From: Candidatus Riflebacteria bacterium HGW-Riflebacteria-1
Lineage (GTDB): Bacteria; Muiribacteriota; Ozemobacteria; Ozemobacterales; Ozemobacteraceae
Direction: 5' to 3'
Length of the DNA stretch: 64,000 nt
NCBI GenBank assembly: GCA_002839445.1
Contig: PGYB01000016.1
Span: 62,001 to 126,000 of the forward strand
A program made the position numbers and the translations under genes. This document shows positions 18,758-27,122 of the stretch, in pieces (the first letter of the stretch is position 1; each line of letters begins with the position of its first letter). The notes under the pieces are model-generated. The model made no database searches. It was not told where the DNA came from and saw only the letters and a list, made by a program, of their open reading frames with translations.

Positions 18758-21673
18758 TCAGCTTTCAGGGTGGCCGATGATAATCATCGTGCAGTCGTCG
18801 CCGCTGCTTTTGCCAGACCAGTCGAGATATTCCTGATAGAGCGCGTTATAATAACTCTCTGAACTTTTATGGTAATGATGCAGAGCGGCATGCATGAGGC
18901 GTTCGCGCCCATAAATTTCTCCGGTCGCGTTTTTTACCTGAATGAACCCGTCAGTGTAAAGAATCAACGCCTGACCTGGCTGTAACTTGACTGAGCAGTG
19001 ACTATACTGCGGCGACTGGTCGACACCCAGCGGCATGCTGACCAGTTCGATAAGCTTTGTTTCGCTGCTCCTGCTGTCGACGACAAGCGGGTAGCAATGC
19101 CCGGCATTGTATAAATTGACGCCGGCGGAAGTCTTGTCGAGCAGCAGATACTGAAAGGTCATCATGCGCTTCAGCTGACCATCTTTAAGGCTGTAAAGTA
19201 TCTTGTGCAGTTCTTCGATGAATAACCCGCCATTCAGCATCTCTTCGCTTTTTGCCATTTTGACGCCGGCTTTGGCCATGGCCATGATGAGTGCTGCCGC
19301 GATTCCGTGCCCGGCGACATCGCCAATCATAACGCTCATGCGATTGCTGTCGATTTCGATCAAGTCGTAATAATCGCCGGCCAGAGTGGTTGCCGCGACG
19401 CTTTGGCCATAAATGTCAAAAGGCAGAAAATTTGGCTGTTTCTCAGGAAAAAGGCTTTCCTGGACGATTTTAGCGATTTCGAGTTCGCCCAGACCTTCGA
19501 TCATGCGATTCATGACCTGCCCGAGATGACCAAACTCGTCCTGGTCGGCAATATCTATGCGGTGGCGATAATCACGCAGACTTACTGCCGTTGCCGCGGC
19601 ACTCAATGATTTGATCGGCACGAGGAACTGCCGGGCCACAGCCAGCGCGATGATGATAGTCAGGATTATGCTCATTGCTGCTCCGGCGAAAATGTGCCGG
19701 GTGATTTTGCCAATTTCTGCGTCAATCTCTGAAATCGGGTAGACAATGATAAAGCTTGTGCTGTTCATGTTTTTGCCACGCCATCCCGTGGCCAGATGCG
19801 TTTGTCCGGCAAACTGCAGACTGCCGTAGATGTTGCCGCTGCTGTGCGCTGCATCTTTGAGAAAGGCTGCGAGCTCGTTGCTGTCCTTTGCGATGTCAGG
19901 AAAAATCTGCCTGCCGTTGCTGGTTCTGGCAAATGCGCCGGCCATAAGGTTGTTGCGCGGCAACCGGCAGAAGTATTGATCGAGGAATATTCGCTGAAAT
20001 TCTTCTTCATCCCATAACAGCAGCAGGAAATAGTTGTTGATATACTCATCAGGCTTGCCCAGCATGTTCCAGTAACTCATTTTCATTTTGTCGGCTATGC
20101 TCATTGGCCAGATTTTGCGACTGTCGCGAATAGAGTTGCGCACGAAGTCTGTGTGCTCAGGGTCGGAGATTTTGGTCAGAACATCTGCTTTGTCGGCCGT
20201 CACAATAATGCGGTTTTGAAACTTGAGAATGGCGTCGGCAAGGTTTTTTACGTAAGAAATTGAATGGCTGACACTTCGGCCGTTTGCAGCAATGCCAAAA
20301 TGTATGACCCCTTTGTGGTCGACCAGAAACGCTTCGGATGGCCTGTATTCAAGAATTGCAGTTTTGAGGCGATCAATCTGTTGCGTGTTGAGCATCTGAC
20401 TGCCGCTTTCGGCATTGATGCTGTCAACAATTGAGTTCAGCTGGCGGGTGTACTTTTCGTTTTGAATTATGAACCTGCTGTCGAGTTCGCGCAGCAGTCG
20501 TGCAGATTCGAGCTGAAACTCATTGCGCAGCGCAACTTTTCTGCTCTGCAGGTAGTCGTAGGATATTGCACCGAGCACGGTTATTGGCGCGAGGTTCGCA
20601 TACATGAACAGCAGCAGAAGTTTCCATCTTATTGAGAAAAATGCCCGGCGCACTTTGAAGTTAAAATATAGCAGCAATCCGGTTAAAAGGTATAAAACAA
20701 CAGCCTGGGTAATGGCTCGCAAGCGGATGATCTCTGGCGTGTAAATTTCGTCGTTTTTGAGGTGTAGAGCAAATATGCGTGTTTGCAGGTTGTGCATCTG
20801 TACAACGATTTGTGTGTTGGCAGTTTCGATAGTTGGCTCTGATGAATTTTCGTATCTGGCGAGAGCCATAACTACTTCGTTGGCGACATGGGCGTTTTTG
20901 CACAAATATGGGTTGCTAAGGTCGTGTATTGAGGCCAGTCCGATACATATATCTTTATTGCCAGCGTTTAAGGCTTTGACCATGTTATGCAGGCCGCGGG
21001 TGTCTGCTATGGCATCCCATGCTATAAAGCACAGCATGCTGATTTTAGCGTCAGTATGATACCAGAAATATGGGCGGGTTTTGCCGTAGTCAGCCAGAAT
21101 CAGCGAGGACTGGTCGTCAGCCAGATATGGCTGATTGAGCGTTTCTGGCAGAAATATTCTGCCGAGAAAGTGCTTGATCAGATTGAAGTTGTCTTTTACG
21201 ACCGTGAGTTTTTTTATTTCTTCGGGGTTGCCAGCGGCAAGATGATTGGTGACCTCTTTTAAGACGAGGTAAAGCTTGTTAACGACAAAGCGAAAGCGCT
21301 TTTCGTCAGTGAGTTTTTCGATGACTTTGCCTGAATTATCCCAGACAATGAATTCAAAACGGCCAGGGTGGTTGTTTTTCAGCCTGGTTATGGCCTTTTC
21401 GAGGTAGGCGGCGGGGTCTGACTGCTGTGTGGCGAGGTTGAATATTTTCTGCAGAACAAAGCTGTAATAGCGCCGTTCATCGTTGTATGGCAGCAGAAGT
21501 TTGAGACGGTCGGAAAGTTGCTGATAAACCTGATGTTTATGATTGTTGAGTTTTAGATCAAGAAGGCTTGCCAGACTTGCATTGAAAACAAATAATGGAA
21601 ACACAAAAAAGCAAAACACCAGCCCGGCGTATTGCAGCAGTGAGGCTGTCCGGCTTTTTATTGATTTCTGCAA
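18758..21673 (-). CDS. Class B double-sensor HAMP-SpoIIE phosphatase (pair 2, B2)
   Basis: The start is placed at the TTG at 21673 because GGAGAG lies 5 nt upstream. A GTG at 21700 is in frame but sits at the predicted transcription start and has no ribosome site. The product has 971 residues. Sensor 1 shows FIVWDNSG, LTDEKRF and LPETLNQPYL. Sensor 2 has YWNMLGKPDEY and a W-x5-Q-x3-F element. In the phosphatase the first motif is AGDYYD (Gly to Ala) and the third is YTDGFIQ (Glu to Gln). GDVAGHG and GDDCT are kept, as is the class B NAGHCYP. The metal Asps are intact, so catalysis remains possible. Confidence 0.9.
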   Translation of the reverse strand: MQKSIKSRTASLLQYAGLVFCFFVFPLFVFNASLASLLDLKLNNHKHQVYQQLSDRLKLLLPYNDERRYYSFVLQKIFNLATQQSDPAAYLEKAITRLKNNHPGRFEFIVWDNSGKVIEKLTDEKRFRFVVNKLYLVLKEVTNHLAAGNPEEIKKLTVVKDNFNLIKHFLGRIFLPETLNQPYLADDQSSLILADYGKTRPYFWYHTDAKISMLCFIAWDAIADTRGLHNMVKALNAGNKDICIGLASIHDLSNPYLCKNAHVANEVVMALARYENSSEPTIETANTQIVVQMHNLQTRIFALHLKNDEIYTPEIIRLRAITQAVVLYLLTGLLLYFNFKVRRAFFSIRWKLLLLFMYANLAPITVLGAISYDYLQSRKVALRNEFQLESARLLRELDSRFIIQNEKYTRQLNSIVDSINAESGSQMLNTQQIDRLKTAILEYRPSEAFLVDHKGVIHFGIAANGRSVSHSISYVKNLADAILKFQNRIIVTADKADVLTKISDPEHTDFVRNSIRDSRKIWPMSIADKMKMSYWNMLGKPDEYINNYFLLLLWDEEEFQRIFLDQYFCRLPRNNLMAGAFARTSNGRQIFPDIAKDSNELAAFLKDAAHSSGNIYGSLQFAGQTHLATGWRGKNMNSTSFIIVYPISEIDAEIGKITRHIFAGAAMSIILTIIIALAVARQFLVPIKSLSAAATAVSLRDYRHRIDIADQDEFGHLGQVMNRMIEGLGELEIAKIVQESLFPEKQPNFLPFDIYGQSVAATTLAGDYYDLIEIDSNRMSVMIGDVAGHGIAAALIMAMAKAGVKMAKSEEMLNGGLFIEELHKILYSLKDGQLKRMMTFQYLLLDKTSAGVNLYNAGHCYPLVVDSRSSETKLIELVSMPLGVDQSPQYSHCSVKLQPGQALILYTDGFIQVKNATGEIYGRERLMHAALHHYHKSSESYYNALYQEYLDWSGKSSGDDCTMIIIGHPES

Positions 21674-21704
21674 GTTCTCTCCGATAAGATCCGGCCTCAC
21701 TACT

Positions 21705-21734
21705 ATAATAAGCGCAGGCGACCATTACCGGCAA
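21705..21734 (-). promoter_or_regulatory. Putative promoter of pair 2
   Basis: On the minus strand TTGCCG (21734-21729) and TATTAT (21710-21705) are separated by 18 bp. The predicted start near 21698 leaves a short leader to the TTG start at 21673. Sequence match only. Confidence 0.4.
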
Positions 21735-21774
21735 GCTTTGCTTGCAACAACATGCAATTAGTTAAAAAACTTGT

Positions 21775-22041
21775 TTACGCGGCGATGCAGCAGAGTTGTT
21801 CTGTCTGGTTCAGCTCGAATTTGAGATGGTGCAGGCGGGTCAGTTTTTCGTGAAGAGTTGGTAAACAGAGGTTTTTATCGACCACCTCGTGCTCGACATT
21901 TTTGGCGAGCATTTTCTGCAGCGGGTCGATATACGGAATCAGCTCGCATTCAAGCCGGTCAATCTGCATTTGCAGAAGCTGGTAGTTTAAGTGCGCAGTT
22001 TCGGAGAGCAGGCGGCCGAGAGTGATCTGATTATCAGTCAT
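21775..22041 (-). CDS. Small protein of the lexA-dinB cassette, unknown function
   Basis: The 88-residue product is mostly helical and leucine-rich (LLQMQIDRLECELIPYI, LTRLHHLKFELNQ). It ends with CCIAA and has no signal peptide or TM. Its ATG overlaps the end of dinB by 8 bp and AAGGAT lies upstream, so it should be translated with the polymerase. I do not recognise a family. Position suggests a role in the SOS or translesion response, perhaps as a small partner protein, but that is inference. Confidence 0.75.
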   Translation of the reverse strand: MTDNQITLGRLLSETAHLNYQLLQMQIDRLECELIPYIDPLQKMLAKNVEHEVVDKNLCLPTLHEKLTRLHHLKFELNQTEQLCCIAA

Positions 22042-23209
22042 ATCTGCTTATCCTTATTGCTGACCGTGATCTGACGATTGAGCTGAACCCGTATTTTGCT
22101 CTGATTATCTGCAGCAGATCGGGCAGCTCGCGTCGATATTCGGGTAGAAGCGAATCGAAAAGATCGGGAGTAAACGCGCCGGGTTGCAGCGCTCCGAGGT
22201 GAACGCCGACAAGGCGTATTTTGATGCCATCTTTGAAGATGCGATTAAAAAGAGCGATGGCGGCCTGGTAGATCGCGCGATCGTCATTGGTGCGGTTGAT
22301 TTTTATCGAATGGCCATCGCTGGCGAAGTTCGCAAAACGCAACCTGACGCTGACACAGCCACAGGTCAGTTGCTCGGCGCGCAGTCGGTAAACCGTTTTT
22401 TCAACGAGATGCGACAGGTAGCTCATCAGAAGAGACCGCGAAGCAGTGTTCTCCGGGAGAGTAATGCAATGCGAAATGCTTTTGCGCACGGGCTTGTTTT
22501 CGGCAGCAACGACCTTTATATCGCCGATGCCGTGCGCGCAGTTAAAAATATATTCGCCAGGCTTGCCGAGAGCTGCGCGCCAGGCATCGAGAGGAATACG
22601 CAAAATGTCTTTTACCTGGTAAACTCCCATTGAATTGAGCATTGGCACCGTTTTGCGCCCAATACCTGGGATTTCATCGAGGGGCAGGTGCGAAACAAAT
22701 GCCTGTTCTTCACCTGGCAATATTTCAAGAATTCCCCTGGGTTTGCCAAGACTCGAAGCGATTTTGCCCATAAGTTTGTTGGTGCCAAATCCTATGGTTG
22801 TAGGCAGGCCGGGGTCGCGGGCAATCTCTTTGACAATGCGTTCGGCAATCGCGAGATTCGTCGGGTAGATGCGGTCGCAACCGGTGAAGTCGAGGTAAAA
22901 TTCGTCAATTGAAGCGGGTTCGACCAGCGGACAGAATTCTTTTAATCGGTTGTGAACAGCGTTTGACAGGTCGATAATGTTGCCGGGTGTTGGCAGCCAG
23001 GTAAGGTTAGGGCATTTCTGGCGGGCGATCCATAGCGGAGTGCCGGCTTTGATGCCGAATTTACGTGCTTCGTAAGAAGCCGAGCAGACAATAGCATGAC
23101 TGCCGGTGCTGCCGACCGCAACTGGTTTGCCACGAAACTCCGGGTGCAGCAGCAGTGCCGCTTCAACAAAAAATGCATCGAGATCTATACAGGCAATACG
23201 CCTACGCAT
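22034..23209 (-). CDS. dinB: DNA polymerase IV (Y-family translesion polymerase)
   Basis: The 391-residue protein has the Y-family palm motifs: IDLDAFF (Asp9, with Phe13/14 at the steric gate) and ASIDEFYLDFTG (Asp102, Glu103). Helix-hairpin-helix segments follow (DEIPGIGRKTVPML) with a little-finger domain beyond. It replicates past damaged bases at the cost of accuracy. It starts 9 bp downstream of lexA and overlaps the 88-residue gene, forming a compact operon that LexA should repress. It has no clear C-terminal clamp-binding motif that I can point to. Confidence 0.95.
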   Translation of the reverse strand: MRRRIACIDLDAFFVEAALLLHPEFRGKPVAVGSTGSHAIVCSASYEARKFGIKAGTPLWIARQKCPNLTWLPTPGNIIDLSNAVHNRLKEFCPLVEPASIDEFYLDFTGCDRIYPTNLAIAERIVKEIARDPGLPTTIGFGTNKLMGKIASSLGKPRGILEILPGEEQAFVSHLPLDEIPGIGRKTVPMLNSMGVYQVKDILRIPLDAWRAALGKPGEYIFNCAHGIGDIKVVAAENKPVRKSISHCITLPENTASRSLLMSYLSHLVEKTVYRLRAEQLTCGCVSVRLRFANFASDGHSIKINRTNDDRAIYQAAIALFNRIFKDGIKIRLVGVHLGALQPGAFTPDLFDSLLPEYRRELPDLLQIIRAKYGFSSIVRSRSAIRISRYD

Positions 23210-23218
23210 GACAGCACC

Positions 23219-23842
23219 TCAGTGGCGACGATATTTGCGCAAAACGCCGATAACTATTCCCTTGATTGTGACATCCTGATTTTCGATGATAATTGGCGGC
23301 ATGCTGGGGTTGGAAGGTTGCAGCCGTACCCGATTGCCTTCACGGTAAATGCGCTTGAGCGTAACCTCTTCGTTTTCGATGCAGGCAATAACCATGTCGC
23401 CATTGTTGGCAGTATTGCGTTTTTCGACAATTACCAGATCGCCGTCTTTTATGGCCTCATCGATCATCGATTCGCCGCGCACCTCGAGTACAAAGGTCTC
23501 GCCTTTGCCAATCATCGATTCTGGCAGGTTGATCGTTTCGGGGATCTCGTTAATCTGAATTGGTTGCCCGGCAGTTACCCGTCCGAGCAGAGGAATCTCG
23601 ACGCTTTGCCCGGCGCTGACCGGTTGCGATTTAACCGAAAGCCCGCGCGAACGTCGCGGCAGAGCATCAATGTGCCCCTTGTCGACGAGAATTTTGAGGT
23701 GCTTGTGTACAGTGGCGGTCGAAGCGAGGCCGAGGCCGTCGCAAATTTCCGCGATAGTCGGCGCGTAGCCCCATTGCGTGAAAAAACGGCGAACGAAGTC
23801 AAGCACGCATCTTTGTTTGGGGGTCAATGGATCGGGTGTCAT
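23219..23842 (-). CDS. lexA: SOS repressor LexA
   Basis: The 207-residue protein has an N-terminal winged helix (residues about 5-65, with TIAEICDGLGLASTATVHKH), a cleavage site at Ala91-Gly92 (RVTAGQP), and the Ser125/Lys163 peptidase dyad (RGESM, TLKR). It represses SOS genes until RecA filaments trigger self-cleavage. The ATG at 23842 follows GGAGG. It heads the operon lexA-dinB-88 aa gene, and the promoter just upstream carries phased repeats suggesting autoregulation. Confidence 0.97.
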   Translation of the reverse strand: MTPDPLTPKQRCVLDFVRRFFTQWGYAPTIAEICDGLGLASTATVHKHLKILVDKGHIDALPRRSRGLSVKSQPVSAGQSVEIPLLGRVTAGQPIQINEIPETINLPESMIGKGETFVLEVRGESMIDEAIKDGDLVIVEKRNTANNGDMVIACIENEEVTLKRIYREGNRVRLQPSNPSMPPIIIENQDVTIKGIVIGVLRKYRRH

Positions 23843-23876
23843 AAATTCGCCTCCGTTCAGTTTTTCCTACGCTTGA

Positions 23877-23910
23877 ATTATAGGCGAACAAAAGGCGAAT
23901 GTCAAGCGAA
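23877..23910 (-). promoter_or_regulatory. lexA promoter with phased repeats (candidate LexA operators)
   Basis: On the minus strand TTGACA (23905-23900) and TATAAT (23882-23877) are both perfect consensus boxes separated by 17 bp. Three copies of TTCGCY start exactly 11 bp apart: TTCGCT at 23910, TTCGCC at 23899 and TTCGCC at 23888. One overlaps the -35 box and two fill the spacer. The 11-bp spacing of TTC half-sites recalls the direct-repeat GTTC-N7-GTTC LexA boxes of alphaproteobacteria. The operator role is inferred. Confidence 0.7.
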
Positions 23911-23949
23911 AAAAGAACGAACAGCAATGACGGCATTGTTCTGGAGTTC

Positions 23950-24114
23950 GTTTTTTCGTGCGCGTAATCGCAATCGTAATCGTTGTCGCCGGCAATTACA
24001 ACGGCAGCTCTGGTGTCTAGTCTTTTGCTGTGAACGAATCTTTTATGAATAGAATTATTTGTTTTTTCGTGCCCGCACCTGGTTGCCCCGTGGAGCCCTG
24101 CGCGTCGTAATCGT
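23950..24114. repeat. Duplicated short module between lexA and A3
   Basis: GTTTTTTCGTGC occurs at 23950-23961 and again at 24061-24072. Each copy is followed by a copy of CGTAATCGTTG, at about 23975-23985 and 24105-24115. The rest of the 277-bp lexA-A3 gap shows no gene. The repeat could be a decayed duplication or a protein-binding region. Confidence 0.4.
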
Positions 24115-24119
24115 TGATT

Positions 24120-27100
24120 TCAGGCTGGATCTGCTTTCGAAGCCGCTTTGTACGTCGTGACGATTATGGTCAGGTCATCCTGGGCTTCGCTGTTGCCGAT
24201 ATGGCGGCTGTAAGCGTCGAAAATGTTCTGGTAGAAAATTTGCGGGTCGGTAGCGTAACTGGCCTGAATAATTTTTTTAAAGCCGTCGTAACCAATTTCG
24301 ACGCCCGACGGGGAGCGCGCTTCGACGATTCCGTCAGTGTAGAAAATGATTGCATCACCAGGGCCAAATTCAATGTTGCTCTCAAGATATCTGGCGCGGC
24401 TGAACGCACCCAGCGCTGGTCCGGCCAGAGTAAATTCTGAGACTGACATGTTGCTTGCCCTGACCAGCATCGGCGAGCAGCCGCCGGCATTTGAATACAG
24501 GCCGCTGCCGTTGCTGGAGTCGATATAAAGATACTGGAAAGTCATCACTTTTTTCTGCTGTTTGCTCTTTGAAATCATTATCATGCGGTGCAGAGCCATC
24601 ATAAGCTCGGCCGGCGCGTTAAGAAGATGTGGCGAGCTGAGAATACCAGCCTTCGACATTGCCATGATCAACGCCGCGCCGACGCCGTGCCCGGCGACAT
24701 CGCCGGCCAGCACCGCGAAATGTTGCTCATCGACCGCGAAAAAGTCGAAATAATCGCCGCCCAGCTTGCTCATGCTGATGCTTTTTCCGAAGGTGGCAAA
24801 AAGGCCGTGGGCAAACTCTGGTGGCGGAAATAGGCTGTCCTGAACAATTCTGGCAACTTCAAGCTCTTCGAAGCCAACCATAATCTCATTAAAAATTGTG
24901 GCAACTTCACCAAATTCATCTTTGCCGACGCCACTGATACGATGACTGAATTCGCGGTTTTCGATGGCAAGCGCGCCGTTGCGCAAGGCGTGCAGCGGTT
25001 CGATAAAGCTTTTGGCAAGTATCTGCGCCAGGCTCGCAGCTAGAATGATGCTGAACAGCACGAAGAGCAGCAGTCGGGTTTTTTGCTGGTCAATAACCCG
25101 GTCGATGTTACGCAGAGGGTATAGCGCGATAATCTGGAACAGCCCAAGATTACGGCCATTAAAGCCAACGGCTATGTAATCTTCGTTAGCAAATTTTATC
25201 AGTTCAATTTCTTCGGTCGGCCTGGTGCCGAGGCGGCTCGCGAACTTGCGCAGATCTGACGCCTGGCTGCCAATTTCCGGCAGATAATTGTCACTAAAAC
25301 GATTGCGGGCGATCAGTCTGTAACCATGCGCGTTACGGTTGCTCAGGGGCACCGCTTTTTGAATGAATCGCGTTTGCGCCCTTATCGGCCGCCAGAATAC
25401 CATGAGTGAGTAATCGACGACTCCGGGGTCTAAGTTTGAAATGAGTTTGATGAAAGACAGGTCGTTGAGGCGCCCGAAGCCCCAGTGATTTATGCTGCCG
25501 AGGTTGCCGATAACCGAGTTGGTCATTTCGAGCATGGTCTGCTGCAACAGTGATTCGGCGATGATTTCGAGTTTGCTGAGTACGGGGCCTGAGATCTCAA
25601 CGCGGTTGAGGTCGCTCATGACCTTTTTGCCAACCAGATTCGCGGTGATAATGTCGCTTTCGACAATTGTCGTTATTTCGCGCTTTACCTTGGTCTTTTC
25701 ACGGTCGATGCTGGCTGAATCAAGATTGCCTTTGAGTGTGAAGACTTCGCCCTGATCAATTAATTTTTTGCTGGCGCTGGCGACGACGAAGTAGTTTCCT
25801 ACGGCAAAAGGCCTGAGAATACCGTCGATTTTTTTTGCCATTTCGTCAGTAAACTCTTCGCTGCCAAATTTCTCGCGCCAATTGTCGAACTGTCGGTCAA
25901 GCGCGACGGCATCGTTGTCGAGAAAAGAGAGATAACGGCGGTCGAAGCTGAGAATCGTGTCGGTCGAATTCTGATGCGCCTCTGCGATCATGGTGCGGCG
26001 CATCTGCAGATTGTGTTCGTGCGAGACTACGACCATCGCCAGAAGAGGGATACCGCAGGCAAAGAAAAACAGAAAGGCCAGGCGGGTCTTGATGTTTGCC
26101 CGCCCGGGTTTGCCGGCGACTATGGTGTTCCAGCTGTAGATAAGAAAAGGCAGCATAAGTGCAATATAAAGAACAGCCGCCAGCAGTGCGCGCCCCAGAA
26201 TTGCGTAGCTGTCATGCTCCTTTCTGGCTAACGCGAAAATTCTTTTTCCAGACGCGAGAAAGATATAACCGAGATAGTGCTGTGGCAGCTCAAGAAAGCT
26301 CAGTGACTCTCTTTCACATTTTGCCAGAATCTCCCGGTTCAAGCCTGTGCTATCGCCACTTTGCCAGGTAATTTCCGGAAGAGCCGCGGCGTTGCTGACG
26401 AGGCCGAGAACAAGCCTGCTTGACTCGGCAAATTTCTGCAGGGTGTAACGCAGTCCGCCAGGCTGTCTTAGCTTTTCAAGGTCGAAGCGTATAACCACTG
26501 CAATTTTTTCAATAAAGTATCTGGCGACTGGCGGTCGTTTTAAAGAACTGTCGAGCCAGACCAGAGAATGGCGTTCTGGATCGTTCTGGCCGGTCATCAT
26601 TGCCGGGAGCAGCTGTGGCCCAAGAATTTCGCGCACTTTGTCCATATCGTGCGCCTGTTTTGCATAATGCACCTGAAAGCCCGGGTTTTCGCTCAAATAA
26701 TAGAAAACCTGCAGCCAGTCTTCATTGCTGTATTCATCGTTGAACGTTTTTGCCAGCTGCCTGCCATCGCGTGACCAGGCAATGAATGCAAACTCGCCCG
26801 GAAACAATTTCTGCATTTCGCCAAGCCATGCCAGAACCTGTTCAGACTCAGACTTTTCGAGCTCAAAAGTGCTGAATTGTTCAAAACACAGACGACTCCA
26901 GAATACTTCCTGGTCAAGAGCGGCGACGGCTTCGCTGGCGGCGCGCTGCAGTTGTGCTTTTACGTTCAGCTGCAGGTCGTCTTCACTGCTCTGATAAAAT
27001 TGATAAACAGCAAAAAACACCAGTGCTGCCGGCACGCCGATAAGGCAGAGCGCGGCCAGCAGCCAGCGCAGCAGGCGGCCTGAACGTGAAGTAAAGCTGT

Positions 27101-27122
27101 TGTTTTCTGATTTATTTTTCAT
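24120..27122 (-). CDS. Class A double-sensor HAMP-SpoIIE phosphatase (pair 3, A3)
   Basis: At 1000 residues this is the largest paralog. Its ATG overlaps the end of B3 by 11 bp and has no strong ribosome site of its own, so it probably depends on coupling. Sensor 1 has ILGPQ and the TM2/TM3 region contains LAFLFFFACGIP. Sensor 2 has EIIAESLLQ and WGFGR. HAMP carries KDEFGEV. The phosphatase motifs are GGDYFD, AGDVAGHGVGAA, NAGGCSP, YTDGIVE and QDDLT, all canonical. It is the last gene of the four-gene run B4-A4-B3-A3. Confidence 0.92.
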   Translation of the reverse strand: MKNKSENNSFTSRSGRLLRWLLAALCLIGVPAALVFFAVYQFYQSSEDDLQLNVKAQLQRAASEAVAALDQEVFWSRLCFEQFSTFELEKSESEQVLAWLGEMQKLFPGEFAFIAWSRDGRQLAKTFNDEYSNEDWLQVFYYLSENPGFQVHYAKQAHDMDKVREILGPQLLPAMMTGQNDPERHSLVWLDSSLKRPPVARYFIEKIAVVIRFDLEKLRQPGGLRYTLQKFAESSRLVLGLVSNAAALPEITWQSGDSTGLNREILAKCERESLSFLELPQHYLGYIFLASGKRIFALARKEHDSYAILGRALLAAVLYIALMLPFLIYSWNTIVAGKPGRANIKTRLAFLFFFACGIPLLAMVVVSHEHNLQMRRTMIAEAHQNSTDTILSFDRRYLSFLDNDAVALDRQFDNWREKFGSEEFTDEMAKKIDGILRPFAVGNYFVVASASKKLIDQGEVFTLKGNLDSASIDREKTKVKREITTIVESDIITANLVGKKVMSDLNRVEISGPVLSKLEIIAESLLQQTMLEMTNSVIGNLGSINHWGFGRLNDLSFIKLISNLDPGVVDYSLMVFWRPIRAQTRFIQKAVPLSNRNAHGYRLIARNRFSDNYLPEIGSQASDLRKFASRLGTRPTEEIELIKFANEDYIAVGFNGRNLGLFQIIALYPLRNIDRVIDQQKTRLLLFVLFSIILAASLAQILAKSFIEPLHALRNGALAIENREFSHRISGVGKDEFGEVATIFNEIMVGFEELEVARIVQDSLFPPPEFAHGLFATFGKSISMSKLGGDYFDFFAVDEQHFAVLAGDVAGHGVGAALIMAMSKAGILSSPHLLNAPAELMMALHRMIMISKSKQQKKVMTFQYLYIDSSNGSGLYSNAGGCSPMLVRASNMSVSEFTLAGPALGAFSRARYLESNIEFGPGDAIIFYTDGIVEARSPSGVEIGYDGFKKIIQASYATDPQIFYQNIFDAYSRHIGNSEAQDDLTIIVTTYKAASKADPA

